A stretch of 64,000 bases of DNA from Anaerolineaceae bacterium (GTDB taxonomy: Bacteria; Chloroflexota; Anaerolineae; Anaerolineales; Anaerolineaceae), in contig PABH01000053.1 of NCBI GenBank assembly GCA_002702705.1, positions 124,001 through 188,000 on the forward strand. Direction: 5' to 3'. Under the pieces are notes generated by a model. That model had not been told where the DNA came from. It did not search any database and was given only the letters and a program-made list of their open reading frames with translations. Below are positions 1 to 8,631 of the stretch, in pieces; the first letter of the stretch is position 1, and each line of letters opens with the position of its first letter. The position numbers and the translations under genes were made by a program.

Positions 1-2157
1 ATCAAACCATACACCAGTTGCATCAAATAATGCAGAGGAAATCGCAGGAGCTAATGGAATGTAAGGCATTTCTCCCATACCGCGTGCTCCGCCCGGGCCT
101 CGTGGATCTGCACATTCCATCACGATAGAATCAATTTTATCAGGAATATCAAGAGAGGTTGGTATAAGGTATGTTGAAAGCGTATTAGTTTTTGAATACC
201 CGTTTTCTTGAATAAAATTTTCCATCAATGTATAACCAGCTGCCTGAACAATCGCACCTTCCATTTGTCCAACAACTAACTGTGGATTAATTGCTTTACC
301 AACATCATCAGCACAAATAATATTTCGGAGTGTAATTTCACCGGTTTCAACATCAACATCAACTTCTGCACATTCAGCAACGTATCCATAAGCGAAGTTA
401 GGTATGCATTGACCGGTTTCTGGATCGAACGGTGTTGTTTTTGCTGGTTTATATTGGTATCGTGCAATTGCTGGGCGTTCTTCATTTTGCCATTTTTCCA
501 ACGCTGCTTTACCAGCACCATAAATGGAGTTTCCCGCCATAAAAGTCATACGTGAGGCTGAAACACTACCAGAATTGCCCGTTGTATCCGTGTCAGAAGC
601 GATTAATTCTACCTTTTCGACCGGAACACCTACTGCGTCAGCAGCCATTTGGCGAAAAACTGTATGCGAACCCTGGCCAACCTCAGCACCAGCATGTTTT
701 AATATCACCTTGTCGATTTGTGCACCACCAATTAATTCAATTTCCGCGGTACATTGTTCAGGTGCACCATATGAAAAACCAACATTTTTATAACCACAAG
801 CAAATCCGATCCCGGATTTTATGGTTTGATTTTGGTTGATTTTTTTTGAAGGACGCTGCCAAGAACCATTTTGTTCATTCCATCCAGCTTGAGTGGCACA
901 TGTTGTTACAACTTCCGGCATAGATACACCTGGTGGCATCGGACTGCCAACCGGAAGATAAGAACCTTCTTTAATGATGTTTTTCATGCGAAGCTCAACC
1001 GGATCCATATCCAGGGTTTCTGCCAGTTTATTCATTTGCATTTCGGCTGAAAATGCAGCTTGCGGACCACCAAAACCTCTAAATGCGCCACCTGGTATAT
1101 TATTTGTGTAAATTGTATAAGCATCTACCTTCACATTAGGAATTTCATAAGGTCCAGTTGCCATTAACGTCGCATTGCCGAGAACTTTAGTGGATGTATA
1201 CGCATATGCGCCGGCATCGGATTTTAGATCAACAGTTGCCCCTACTAATTTCCCGTCTTTTGTAGCACCCCATTTAGAATGAATTATATAGCGGTGGCGT
1301 TTATGGTGGCCAATAATCGATTCCTCACGGGACCAGATAATTTTCACAGGGCGTGGCGTTCCTTTTTCTTTTAATTTAAGTGCTGCCAATCCTAAGATAA
1401 TCTGGACAGACATGTCTTCACGCCCACCAAAAGCTCCGCCAATAGCAGGATAAACAATTCGAACTTGATCTAATGGCAAGTTGAGTGAATGAGCAACTTG
1501 TTCTTGATCTTCATGGGTCCACTGACCTGCAACAATGATTTTTAATTTACCGTTATCTTCCACGAAAGCCAAACCTGCTTCAGGTTGTAAATAAGCATGT
1601 TCCTGAACAGGTGTTTCATATTCTCCTTCGATGATGACATCGGCATCTTTTTCCCAGTTATCAAATTCACCATAGCGGATTTTATAGTGTAGGAGAACGT
1701 TCGTATCTTTATCGGGATGGACCAAAGGTGCGTTTGGTTGAAGTGCTTCTTCCAGTTTGCCAACGACGGGCAAATCTTCATACGTTACCTTGATCAACTT
1801 TAATGCTTTCTGAGCAATTTTTTCTGTTTCTGCTACAACAACAGCTAGCTGGTCCGAAACGCATCGAACTCGATCACCATAAATTTTATTTGAGCCTGGT
1901 CCACACAAAACCGGCTGGTCAGGCATGATCAATCCATATTCGTTATTCGGAACATCCTTGGCAGTTAGTATAAACAATACGCCATCCATACTTTCCGCTT
2001 CTGAGGTATCAATTTTACGAACGATAGCGTGTGGTTTCGCGCTAAACAATACTTTTGCATAAGTTTGATTGGGCAAGTTTATATCACCTGGATATAATGC
2101 CTTACCAGTAACTTTATCAAAAGCGTCTATTCTTTGAGATATTTTTCCAATTTCCAT
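1..2157 (-). CDS. Xanthine dehydrogenase family molybdopterin-binding subunit (partial, C-terminus off the window)
   Basis: Large catalytic subunit of a molybdenum hydroxylase, which hydroxylates heterocycles or aldehydes with water at a Mo-pterin centre. The open frame starts at the ATG at 2157, behind AAGGAG about 11 bases upstream, and runs 719 codons to the window edge with no stop. Seen: the Mo-pterin loop GGAFGGRED (about residues 239-247), PGGAFRGFGGPQ (about 352-363), AEVGQGSH (about 489) and the catalytic-glutamate motif GMGEMP (about 693-698). Since this last motif lies near the C-terminus, probably only a few tens of residues are missing. The Glu after GGAFGGR matches bovine XDH Glu802, and the second Phe of FRGFGGPQ matches Phe914. 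The Arg880 position reads as Asn in a by-eye alignment, so canonical xanthine binding is not assured. It has no Fe-S domain; the FAD/2Fe-2S fusion upstream in the same operon is the likely partner. No in-frame TGA is seen. Confidence 0.9.
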   Translation of the reverse strand, partial: MEIGKISQRIDAFDKVTGKALYPGDINLPNQTYAKVLFSAKPHAIVRKIDTSEAESMDGVLFILTAKDVPNNEYGLIMPDQPVLCGPGSNKIYGDRVRCVSDQLAVVVAETEKIAQKALKLIKVTYEDLPVVGKLEEALQPNAPLVHPDKDTNVLLHYKIRYGEFDNWEKDADVIIEGEYETPVQEHAYLQPEAGLAFVEDNGKLKIIVAGQWTHEDQEQVAHSLNLPLDQVRIVYPAIGGAFGGREDMSVQIILGLAALKLKEKGTPRPVKIIWSREESIIGHHKRHRYIIHSKWGATKDGKLVGATVDLKSDAGAYAYTSTKVLGNATLMATGPYEIPNVKVDAYTIYTNNIPGGAFRGFGGPQAAFSAEMQMNKLAETLDMDPVELRMKNIIKEGSYLPVGSPMPPGVSMPEVVTTCATQAGWNEQNGSWQRPSKKINQNQTIKSGIGFACGYKNVGFSYGAPEQCTAEIELIGGAQIDKVILKHAGAEVGQGSHTVFRQMAADAVGVPVEKVELIASDTDTTGNSGSVSASRMTFMAGNSIYGAGKAALEKWQNEERPAIARYQYKPAKTTPFDPETGQCIPNFAYGYVAECAEVDVDVETGEITLRNIICADDVGKAINPQLVVGQMEGAIVQAAGYTLMENFIQENGYSKTNTLSTYLIPTSLDIPDKIDSIVMECADPRGPGGARGMGEMPYIPLAPAISSALFDATGVWFD

Positions 2158-2176
2158 TTCCAGACAGCTCCTTGAT

Positions 2177-2530
2177 TTATCGTTTATATTTTTTTCCACG
2201 ATATCGAACAGAGGGAACATCTGTTACACCATATCGTGATGGCCCAAACAGCCGGTAAAGCACAAATGTAATTAATTGGAATACCATAAAGATCAAAAAC
2301 GAAATCACGACTGTGATAATTAACTTAACCAAAATATACGGGTCTTGCCAGCGTACTATAAGATCTCTTGGAATTGGATACCATTTGTTAATTTCGTTGG
2401 CGTTTAGGATTATCACAGAGGCTGCATAACCCATAATTGGGGCCAAGACAATTAATGCGAATCCAATACCACGCCAAATAGGGTGAATTGGGTCAGAGTT
2501 TTTTGGTTCAGGACGTTTTTGATCGTACAT
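2177..2530 (-). CDS. Small two-helix membrane protein inside the molybdenum hydroxylase operon
   Basis: 117 residues, start ATG at 2530 behind GGAGAG. I recognise no family. Two hydrophobic segments are visible, about residues 22-45 and 68-95, the second followed by a strongly basic tail (RGKKYKR at the end). With short polar ends, both termini are probably cytoplasmic. It lies between the FAD/2Fe-2S subunit (17-base gap) and the Mo subunit (19-base gap), so it is co-transcribed and probably translated alongside them. It could anchor the hydroxylase at the membrane or help pass electrons to it, but no heme- or metal-binding residues are evident. Function is unassigned; only the membrane topology and operon position are supported. 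Confidence 0.75.
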   Translation of the reverse strand: MYDQKRPEPKNSDPIHPIWRGIGFALIVLAPIMGYAASVIILNANEINKWYPIPRDLIVRWQDPYILVKLIITVVISFLIFMVFQLITFVLYRLFGPSRYGVTDVPSVRYRGKKYKR

Positions 2531-2547
2531 GATATTCTCTCCAAAAA

Positions 2548-3945
2548 CTATTTTTCCGTTGCTTTTTCGATGGCTGAAATAATTTTATAATAACCGGTAC
2601 ATCGACATAAATTTCCGGATATTGCTTGTTTAATTTCCAATTGTGTTGGTGTCGGTTTCTCTTCCAATAATTTTACTGCGGACATAATAAAACCAGGTGT
2701 ACAATATCCACATTGAACTGCACCTTCTTCAATAAAAGCCTTCTGAACCGGGTGAATTTCATCTTCTTTGGAATATCCTTCAACCGTTGTAATAACCGCT
2801 TTATGTGCTCTTTCTGCAGGCACTAAACAACTCATAACAGCCTGGTCATCCAAAATAACTGTACAAGCACCACATTCACCTTCTGCACAACCTTCTTTTG
2901 TTCCAATCAGCCCAGCATCTTCCCGAATAAGCCGCAATAGGCTTTTATCCCCAGCATTTTTTAGATGATAGGTTTTTCCATTAATAGTCGTTACGATCTC
3001 TTTATCTTCATTGTGTTTAGATTGTTCAGTTAACTGTTTTTTCTGATTTGGATTAGCTAATAAGACTGGATTAGTCGGAATTTTTGAAAGACCGCTATGC
3101 AGCTGTTCCAATGCACGTTTTGTTACAACTTTGATCATCGTATAACGATAAGCATTAGAACCGCGCACATCTGAAATTGGTCGTCCAGCTTTTTGAGCTA
3201 ATTTTGAGGCTTTTTGGATGATATCATCAGAAAGCTGTTTGCCAACCAAAAATTCTTCAGCTTCAGCAGCGTGGATAATCGTTGGAGCGACGGCTCCTAA
3301 AGTGATAATGGCATCCTTAATAAGATTTTCTTCAAATGTCATAATCACTGCTACATTCACCAATGAAATTGCTTGTGCTTTTCTCAATGCAAACTTTATA
3401 AAACTACCTTTTTGATTTGCTTCCATTGCAGGAAAAGAAATATCCTCTACCATTTCGTTGGCATATAATATGGTTTTACGAACACCTGTATAAAAATCCT
3501 TTAATAACACTTGCCTGGTATTATTTTTTGATCGTAACGTTAAAGTAGCATTTAGTGCAATCAACGGAGAAATCGTGTCGTTTGCTGGAGATGCTGTGAC
3601 CAAATTACCTGCAATAGTACCCCGATTTCGAATTTGTGGAGATCCAACTTCCCATGCTGCTTCTGCTAGTGGTAAAGCACGTTCTCGGATTAATTTAGAG
3701 GCGACACAATCATTATGTGTAACCAAAGGACCGAGATGAATGTTGTTGTCTTCATCTAGTGTAATTTTATCGAAGTCAGAAAGTCTTGAAATATCAATGA
3801 TAACTTCCAAATTCTTACGAACACCACGTTCAATTTCCAAGATTAGGTCAGTACCCCCTGCTATGAGGCGTGCCTTATCCTGATACTTGTCCAGGAGATC
3901 TAATGCTTCCTCTATGGTTGCAACGTTGTAATAATTATTCCACAT
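2548..3945 (-). CDS. FAD-binding subunit fused to 2Fe-2S subunit of molybdenum hydroxylase
   Basis: 465 residues joining two subunits that are usually separate. Residues 1-290 are the FAD module (CoxM/XdhB type), with AGGTDL at 29-34 and AGNLVTASPAND at 112-123. Residues 315-465 are the 2Fe-2S module (CoxS/XdhC type): plant-type cluster cysteines 353, 358, 361 and 373, and second-cluster cysteines 412/415 (CGYC) and 447/449 (CRC). All eight ligands are present. It takes electrons from the Mo centre through two 2Fe-2S clusters to FAD and then to an external acceptor. ATG at 3945 follows GGAGG. The XdhC-type maturation gene lies 11 bases upstream and the small membrane protein 17 bases downstream. 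The fusion order FAD then Fe-S is less common than separate genes. The likely catalytic partner is the Fe-S-less Mo subunit at 1-2157. Confidence 0.93.
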   Translation of the reverse strand: MWNNYYNVATIEEALDLLDKYQDKARLIAGGTDLILEIERGVRKNLEVIIDISRLSDFDKITLDEDNNIHLGPLVTHNDCVASKLIRERALPLAEAAWEVGSPQIRNRGTIAGNLVTASPANDTISPLIALNATLTLRSKNNTRQVLLKDFYTGVRKTILYANEMVEDISFPAMEANQKGSFIKFALRKAQAISLVNVAVIMTFEENLIKDAIITLGAVAPTIIHAAEAEEFLVGKQLSDDIIQKASKLAQKAGRPISDVRGSNAYRYTMIKVVTKRALEQLHSGLSKIPTNPVLLANPNQKKQLTEQSKHNEDKEIVTTINGKTYHLKNAGDKSLLRLIREDAGLIGTKEGCAEGECGACTVILDDQAVMSCLVPAERAHKAVITTVEGYSKEDEIHPVQKAFIEEGAVQCGYCTPGFIMSAVKLLEEKPTPTQLEIKQAISGNLCRCTGYYKIISAIEKATEK

Positions 3946-3956
3946 AAAATCCTCCG

Positions 3957-4745
3957 TTAAATTCGCATACTTGAAGCATTTGATTTGTTTTTAATTGAGT
4001 GAATTTCACTCATAATGCTGAGAGCAATCTCTTTCGGCGTCTCTGCATTTAAGTCCAACCCAATAGGAGAGTAAATTTTTTCCAGTTCAGATTCATTAAA
4101 TCCATGCTCCAGTAAATATTTTTTTGTTGTTAACCAGCGTCGTTTTGAACCAATCACTCCAATATACTTAACTTCTGATCTGATTAGGTCAGGTAAAATT
4201 TTTATATCAAAATCATACCCACGTGTGGTCATAATAACATAATCATGTGATGTTAGTTCTAAAGATTTAAATATGTTTTCAGGTTTTTCCAAAAATACTT
4301 GATCTGCAATTTTTTCTGGTAAAAGATTTATGATCTCATCTCGGTCATCGATTAATACCGTAGGCAAATCCATCCATTTTGCCAATGAACTTACTGCTTG
4401 GCCCACATGACCTGCACCAATAATGATGATTCGATTTGCAACCCCAATTAATTCTAAAAAAACTTCAACTGTTCCGCCACAAATTCCGGGATCACCATCT
4501 TGTGGCGAGACAAGATCATACGATAATACTTTTGTTTTTCCTGTAACAAATAAAGATTGAGCTTCTTGTATTACCCTTGCTTCTATTTCTCCACCACCAA
4601 TTGTCCCCAAAAAACTACCATCAGACATAACTAACATTTTACTACCTGCATGACGGGGTGTAGAACCGGTTGTTTTTGTTACTAAACACAAAACAGTCTG
4701 TCGGTTTTCTTTTATGATTTCATAAAGTTTCGTATAAATGCTCAT
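3957..4745 (-). CDS. xdhC: XdhC/CoxI family molybdenum hydroxylase maturation factor
   Basis: 262 residues. The N-terminal XdhC_CoxI domain (about 10-80) shows GSTPRHAGSKM and GTIGGGEIE, then DPGICGGTVEVF. The C-terminal Rossmann domain (about 105-245) opens with IIIIGAGHVGQAV. Family members bind Mo-pterin cofactor, assist its sulfuration and insert it into XDH-type enzymes. This placing between two Mo-enzyme gene sets suits one chaperone serving both. The start at 4745 (ATG AGC) has no Shine-Dalgarno sequence: the bases just upstream are GAATAAAAAT, preceded by a GC-rich hairpin (4756-4783). Translation may therefore depend on coupling or on that structure. The length is normal for the two-domain family form. 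Confidence 0.9.
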   Translation of the reverse strand: MSIYTKLYEIIKENRQTVLCLVTKTTGSTPRHAGSKMLVMSDGSFLGTIGGGEIEARVIQEAQSLFVTGKTKVLSYDLVSPQDGDPGICGGTVEVFLELIGVANRIIIIGAGHVGQAVSSLAKWMDLPTVLIDDRDEIINLLPEKIADQVFLEKPENIFKSLELTSHDYVIMTTRGYDFDIKILPDLIRSEVKYIGVIGSKRRWLTTKKYLLEHGFNESELEKIYSPIGLDLNAETPKEIALSIMSEIHSIKNKSNASSMRI

Positions 4746-4755
4746 ATTTTTATTC

Positions 4756-4783
4756 TACCCGCGCAAGTCAAATTGCGCGGGTA
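4756..4783 (-). promoter_or_regulatory. GC-rich hairpin between large Mo subunit and xdhC
   Basis: Perfect 11-bp stem TACCCGCGCAA (4756-4766) and TTGCGCGGGTA (4773-4783) with a 6-base loop. On the transcribed strand it is followed by GAATAAAAAT and the xdhC ATG, not by a U-run, so it is not a standard terminator. It starts only a few bases past the upstream stop codon. Possible roles are 3' protection of the upstream cistron, an RNase processing site, or control of xdhC initiation. Its GC content stands out from the AT-rich surroundings. Confidence 0.6.
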
Positions 4784-4788
4784 CTGGT

Positions 4789-7785
4789 TTACTTTTCTTG
4801 TAATGCGTGCCACACTCTTTCTGGTGTAGCAGGATTTGAGTCAACATTAGCTCCACATGCATCCAATATCGCATTTCCAACTGCTGGTGCGACTCCGTCT
4901 AACGGGATTTCAGCTACTGCCTTAAGTCCAAACGGATGGGTAGGTTCATATGTCTGCACAAAAATGGTTTCTAATTCGGGCATTTCATCTGCACGGAAAA
5001 TGTGATAATCAACTAAATCTTTTTCGCGGGCATTTCCATTTTCATCATAAACCATTTCTTCAGAAACAGCGTAACCTAAAGCCTGAACCATACCGCCCTC
5101 AATTTGGCCCGAAGCTGTAATTGGGTTAACAATTACCCCGGAATCAACTGCCATTACGAGTTTTTCAACTCGTACCTGACCCGTATTTGTATCTACCACA
5201 ACTTCTGCAAATTGGGCTGCAAAAGGTGGCGGTGAAGATTCGGACACAAATGAACCTACAGCCATGATTTGTTCTTGATCGGTATGATGTAATGCGTTTA
5301 ATGCAATTTCTTTCAGTGTCACAAAACTACCATCTGGTGCGATAGCCTTTTTATCAAACAAGTCAATTTCCTCAGGTGTTACTTCCATAGAAGGATATTT
5401 TGCTTTTAACATATTGACAGCACGTTCAGAAATTCTACGTGCTACTTTATCAGCTGCACGAATAACTGCACCACCGGAGATGTACGTTGTTGAAGAGGCA
5501 TAAGCTCCCACATCAAACGGTGTAAAATCCGTATCAGAAGAATAAACAATAACATCATCTACATCAACACCTAAAACTTCAGCAGCCATTTGAGCTAAAA
5601 CAGTATCGCTACCGGTTCCCAAGTCTGTTGCGCCAACCAATAAGTTGAATGAACCATCGTCATTCATTTTTAGACTGGCTCCGCCCATATCTAAATAGGG
5701 AATTGCTGTGCCTTGCATTACGGTTGCAATGCCGATGCCGCGTTTTAAATAAGGCTTGTCTGGAATATTTCTCCATTCTGGATTATTGTATTTTTGGTCC
5801 CAGCCAATAGCTGCCTTTCCTTGGTTTACACATTCTTCCAATCCGACCGTGTGAATGATTTCAGGTTTGGGTTCACGACCTTCACTCCAAGCAGTACTAA
5901 ATGGGTGCATTTCTCCTGCTCGAATGGCATTTTTCATTCTTAATTCTATTGAATCCAATTTTAATTTTCTGGCAATTTTTTCCATATGACGTTCGACAGC
6001 CCAATAGCCCTGTGGAACACCATATCCTCGATATGCACCTGAAGGTGGTGTATTGGTATAAACCACATCTGCATAAAATCGAATATTTGGATTTTCTCTA
6101 TATTTTCCTTCGCCAACATATAAGGCCATTGATTTATGTCCAGTATTGCCAGTTACTGTCAAAGCGTGACAACCATAGGCTCCTGTATCGCTTAATGCGT
6201 ACATTTCATTTGCCGTAATGGTGCCATCATTTTTAACACCAGTTTTCAAATGAATTCGCATGGGATGTCTGGAACGAGAAGAAACGAATTCATCTTCACG
6301 TGTATATTCATAAATAACTGGACGGCCAGTTGCAATGGTTAAGTGGGCGGCGACATCTTCAACCAATACTTCTTGTTTTCCGCCAAAACCACCACCAATT
6401 CTAGGTTTAATCACCCTAATACGCCTAACCGGTAATTGCAAAACAGGTGCTAACATTCTTCGAACATGGAACGGAACCTGTGTACTTGATTTAATTACTA
6501 AACGGTCATCCGGATCCCAGTAAGTTAGAACTACATGGGGTTCGATATGTGCTTGTTGAACCTTCGGTACTTCATAATCCCCTTCAAGAATAAAATCAGC
6601 TTCTTCGAAACCTTTTTCAACATTACCAATATCAATCCGGATTTCTGCTGCAAGGTTTTTCTTTGGATCAGAATCTGCAAAGTTTACATATTCAGGCTCA
6701 TCATGAATTTGAACCGCACCAGGTTTCATGGCGTCATTCATATCAAGAATGGTTGGTAACTCCTCATATTCAACTTCTATTAATTTTAATGCTTGGTTAG
6801 CAATCTCAATTGTCTCAGCGGCAACAAATGCAACCCTATCTCCAACAAATCGCACTTTATAATCAAGAGAAAAAGCGTCCAAAGGACCAGGAATCGGATC
6901 GGATTGACCTGCAGTAGAATAAATTACTCGTGGAATATCTTTGTAAGTTAAAACTGCGGCGACACCATCCAAAGCCTTTGCTTTGGAAACATCAATATGT
7001 TTAATTCTGGCATGAGCGACTGGGCTAAATAATACTTTAGCAACCAGAGTATCTTTACCAACAAAATCAGCGACAAATGAAGGTTTGCCTTGAACAAGTT
7101 TTTGGGCATCAACTTTTTTACTTGGTTTACCAACTTGAGTTGTTTTTTTCTTTACATCTTGTTGAATGGAAATTTTAGGGAAAACCTTTGTTGTCAGGTT
7201 TGAATTCGATGATGTCGGTGAGGTTCCGGGCTGTTGAGAGAGATCCAAAGGCAAACTATCAGGTGTTTGATAATCTGCTTCAATAGGTGGAACAATTTCC
7301 CCTCTCAAAAAAGCTGCGGCTCGTAAGACAGCTTCAACTGGTTTTGTATAACCTGTGCATCTGCATAAAATTCCCGATAAAACATCTCGCACTTCTTTTT
7401 CACTGGGATTATTGTTTTTTTCTAGCAAATGTTTGGAAGCCAAAACCATAGCGGGTGTGCAATATCCACATTGGATAGCTCCAGTTTCCATAAATGCTAT
7501 TTGAATTGGGTGAAGACCTTTTGTTTTTTTCCATCCTTGATCTAAAACTTCCCCAATCCCTTCAATTGTTTCAATTTTATGTCCATCAACTTGAGCAGCC
7601 AAAATATGACAAGAATTTACTGGTTTTCCATCAAGAAGAACTGCACAGGACCCACACTCACCGTTTTGGCATCCCCCGTTTTTTACACTTAATATGTTTT
7701 TATTTCTTAATATATCCAATAAGGTTTGGTGAGGTTGAACTTCCCATTCCAATTCATTCTGATTTAAGGTGATATTTATTAACAT
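4789..7785 (-). CDS. 2Fe-2S / molybdopterin-binding fusion subunit of a molybdenum hydroxylase
   Basis: 998 residues from the ATG at 7785, chosen because GAGG lies 6 bases upstream; the frame also allows a GTG at 7797. Residues 1-165 are the two-cluster 2Fe-2S module with cysteines 39, 44, 47, 59, 106, 109, 141 and 143. A Ser/Thr/Pro-rich linker (about 175-225) leads to the Mo-pterin domain. Seen there: GGGFGGKQE (about 463-471), SGAYRGYGVPQ (about 580-590), GATDLGTGSDTV (about 700) and KAVAEIPLDGVAPA carrying the catalytic Glu (about 958). Gln replaces the bovine XDH Glu802, and Tyr-Gly-Val replaces the Phe914 region, so its substrate differs from that of the Mo subunit at 1-2157. It resembles the fused Fe-S/Mo subunits of selenium-type xanthine dehydrogenase and YgfN/XdhD loci. 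The standalone FAD subunit upstream is its presumed partner. Confidence 0.9.
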   Translation of the reverse strand: MLINITLNQNELEWEVQPHQTLLDILRNKNILSVKNGGCQNGECGSCAVLLDGKPVNSCHILAAQVDGHKIETIEGIGEVLDQGWKKTKGLHPIQIAFMETGAIQCGYCTPAMVLASKHLLEKNNNPSEKEVRDVLSGILCRCTGYTKPVEAVLRAAAFLRGEIVPPIEADYQTPDSLPLDLSQQPGTSPTSSNSNLTTKVFPKISIQQDVKKKTTQVGKPSKKVDAQKLVQGKPSFVADFVGKDTLVAKVLFSPVAHARIKHIDVSKAKALDGVAAVLTYKDIPRVIYSTAGQSDPIPGPLDAFSLDYKVRFVGDRVAFVAAETIEIANQALKLIEVEYEELPTILDMNDAMKPGAVQIHDEPEYVNFADSDPKKNLAAEIRIDIGNVEKGFEEADFILEGDYEVPKVQQAHIEPHVVLTYWDPDDRLVIKSSTQVPFHVRRMLAPVLQLPVRRIRVIKPRIGGGFGGKQEVLVEDVAAHLTIATGRPVIYEYTREDEFVSSRSRHPMRIHLKTGVKNDGTITANEMYALSDTGAYGCHALTVTGNTGHKSMALYVGEGKYRENPNIRFYADVVYTNTPPSGAYRGYGVPQGYWAVERHMEKIARKLKLDSIELRMKNAIRAGEMHPFSTAWSEGREPKPEIIHTVGLEECVNQGKAAIGWDQKYNNPEWRNIPDKPYLKRGIGIATVMQGTAIPYLDMGGASLKMNDDGSFNLLVGATDLGTGSDTVLAQMAAEVLGVDVDDVIVYSSDTDFTPFDVGAYASSTTYISGGAVIRAADKVARRISERAVNMLKAKYPSMEVTPEEIDLFDKKAIAPDGSFVTLKEIALNALHHTDQEQIMAVGSFVSESSPPPFAAQFAEVVVDTNTGQVRVEKLVMAVDSGVIVNPITASGQIEGGMVQALGYAVSEEMVYDENGNAREKDLVDYHIFRADEMPELETIFVQTYEPTHPFGLKAVAEIPLDGVAPAVGNAILDACGANVDSNPATPERVWHALQEK

Positions 7786-7799
7786 TGGGTACCTCACAA

Positions 7800-8537
7800 T
7801 TAAAATTGACGCAGTAATCTTGAGACAAGTTCATTGATTACTTTATTTTGATATTCAAAAGATGACCACTTTGTAGATATTTGACTACGCGAAATTTTCA
7901 ACAAATCACTTAAATCGGTTAGGATGTTTGATTGATCAAGGTCCTTAAAAATAAGTGGTGTTTTCTCAGTTAATCCATTAATTACCATGGTCATTTTATT
8001 GTTCGTTAGATTTTTTGATAAGAATACCCCCACAATTGTAAAATCATCCGGTGTACGAGAAATCCGTTCGTATTTTATTGTCTGCTGAAGATCGATTTGT
8101 ATTTCTTCGATTAGTGCTTTTTTGCCGGATTTCAAATAATCAATTATCGCGATCATCTCCTCATTAACCAAAAACTTAGCACCAGTACACATAAACCAAG
8201 CTAAAATATCAGATCTTCCATCAGCGCAAAGCAAAGTCCCTGCCAAAGAAGCTGCATTTCGGATATTAAAGCTTTTTTCTTTTTTAATAATTTCAGTGAG
8301 CTCTAATGGGGTAAAGCTGCATTCAACCATTTCTTGTAATATGGTCATTGCACCGTATCGGAGCTGATCTTTTTCTTTTTTACAAAAACTCAAACCCAAA
8401 TCCTGTAAATCAATTACTTTTTGGAAATCTACCTGGTGTTTACTAATATATCCTCCACCACCAAGAACTTTCCATCCATCGTTAATATATGAATGTGCTT
8501 CTTGAAGTGATTTTGGACGTTTATAATCGGTTATCAT
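7800..8537 (-). CDS. Standalone FAD-binding subunit of molybdenum hydroxylase
   Basis: 245 residues, short for the CoxM/XdhB family (usually about 280-300). It keeps the flavin-binding core: VLGGGGYI near residues 24-31 (in place of the usual AGGTDL-type loop), the LRYGAMT strand near 60, and NIRNAASLAGTLLCADGRSDIL at 92-113. The C-terminal RISRTPDDFTIVGV segment matches the CO_deh_flav_C region. It passes electrons from the Fe-S clusters of the fused subunit immediately downstream to FAD and on to an acceptor. ATG at 8537 follows GAGGT. It is the first gene of the operon, just after the terminator at 8583-8616. The E. coli ygfM-type subunits are similarly divergent; that parallel is inference. 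Confidence 0.82.
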   Translation of the reverse strand: MITDYKRPKSLQEAHSYINDGWKVLGGGGYISKHQVDFQKVIDLQDLGLSFCKKEKDQLRYGAMTILQEMVECSFTPLELTEIIKKEKSFNIRNAASLAGTLLCADGRSDILAWFMCTGAKFLVNEEMIAIIDYLKSGKKALIEEIQIDLQQTIKYERISRTPDDFTIVGVFLSKNLTNNKMTMVINGLTEKTPLIFKDLDQSNILTDLSDLLKISRSQISTKWSSFEYQNKVINELVSRLLRQF

Positions 8538-8554
8538 TTAGGATACCTCGTTAT

Positions 8555-8584
8555 TTTATGAGATCGTACTTATTCATAGATCAA
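8555..8584 (-). promoter_or_regulatory. Possible promoter of molybdenum hydroxylase operon
   Basis: On the minus strand, TTGATC (8579-8584) and CATAAA (8555-8560) lie 18 bp apart, about 18 bases before the first gene's start. The -35 element overlaps the arm of the upstream terminator. The match is only moderate (4 of 6 in the -10), and the call rests partly on the need for a promoter after the terminator. Confidence 0.3.
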
Positions 8585-8616
8585 AACCAGAAACAAATAT
8601 TTTTGTTTCTGGTTTT
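8583..8616 (-). terminator. Strong hairpin terminator after the F420 gene block
   Basis: Perfect 15-bp stem AAAACCAGAAACAAA (8583-8597) with TTTGTTTCTGGTTTT (8602-8616) and a 4-base loop. It lies 16 bases past the stop codon of the LLM oxidoreductase gene. On the minus strand the 3' arm ends in TTTT. It separates the F420/SsnA block from the hydroxylase operon, so these are at least two transcription units. Confidence 0.75.
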
Positions 8617-8631
8617 TTAATCTATTTTGTT

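Noticed and set aside
1-7785. Selenocysteine in the Mo subunits
   Set aside because: SsnA context made it worth checking, but both frames run without in-frame TGA and no SECIS element was recognised.
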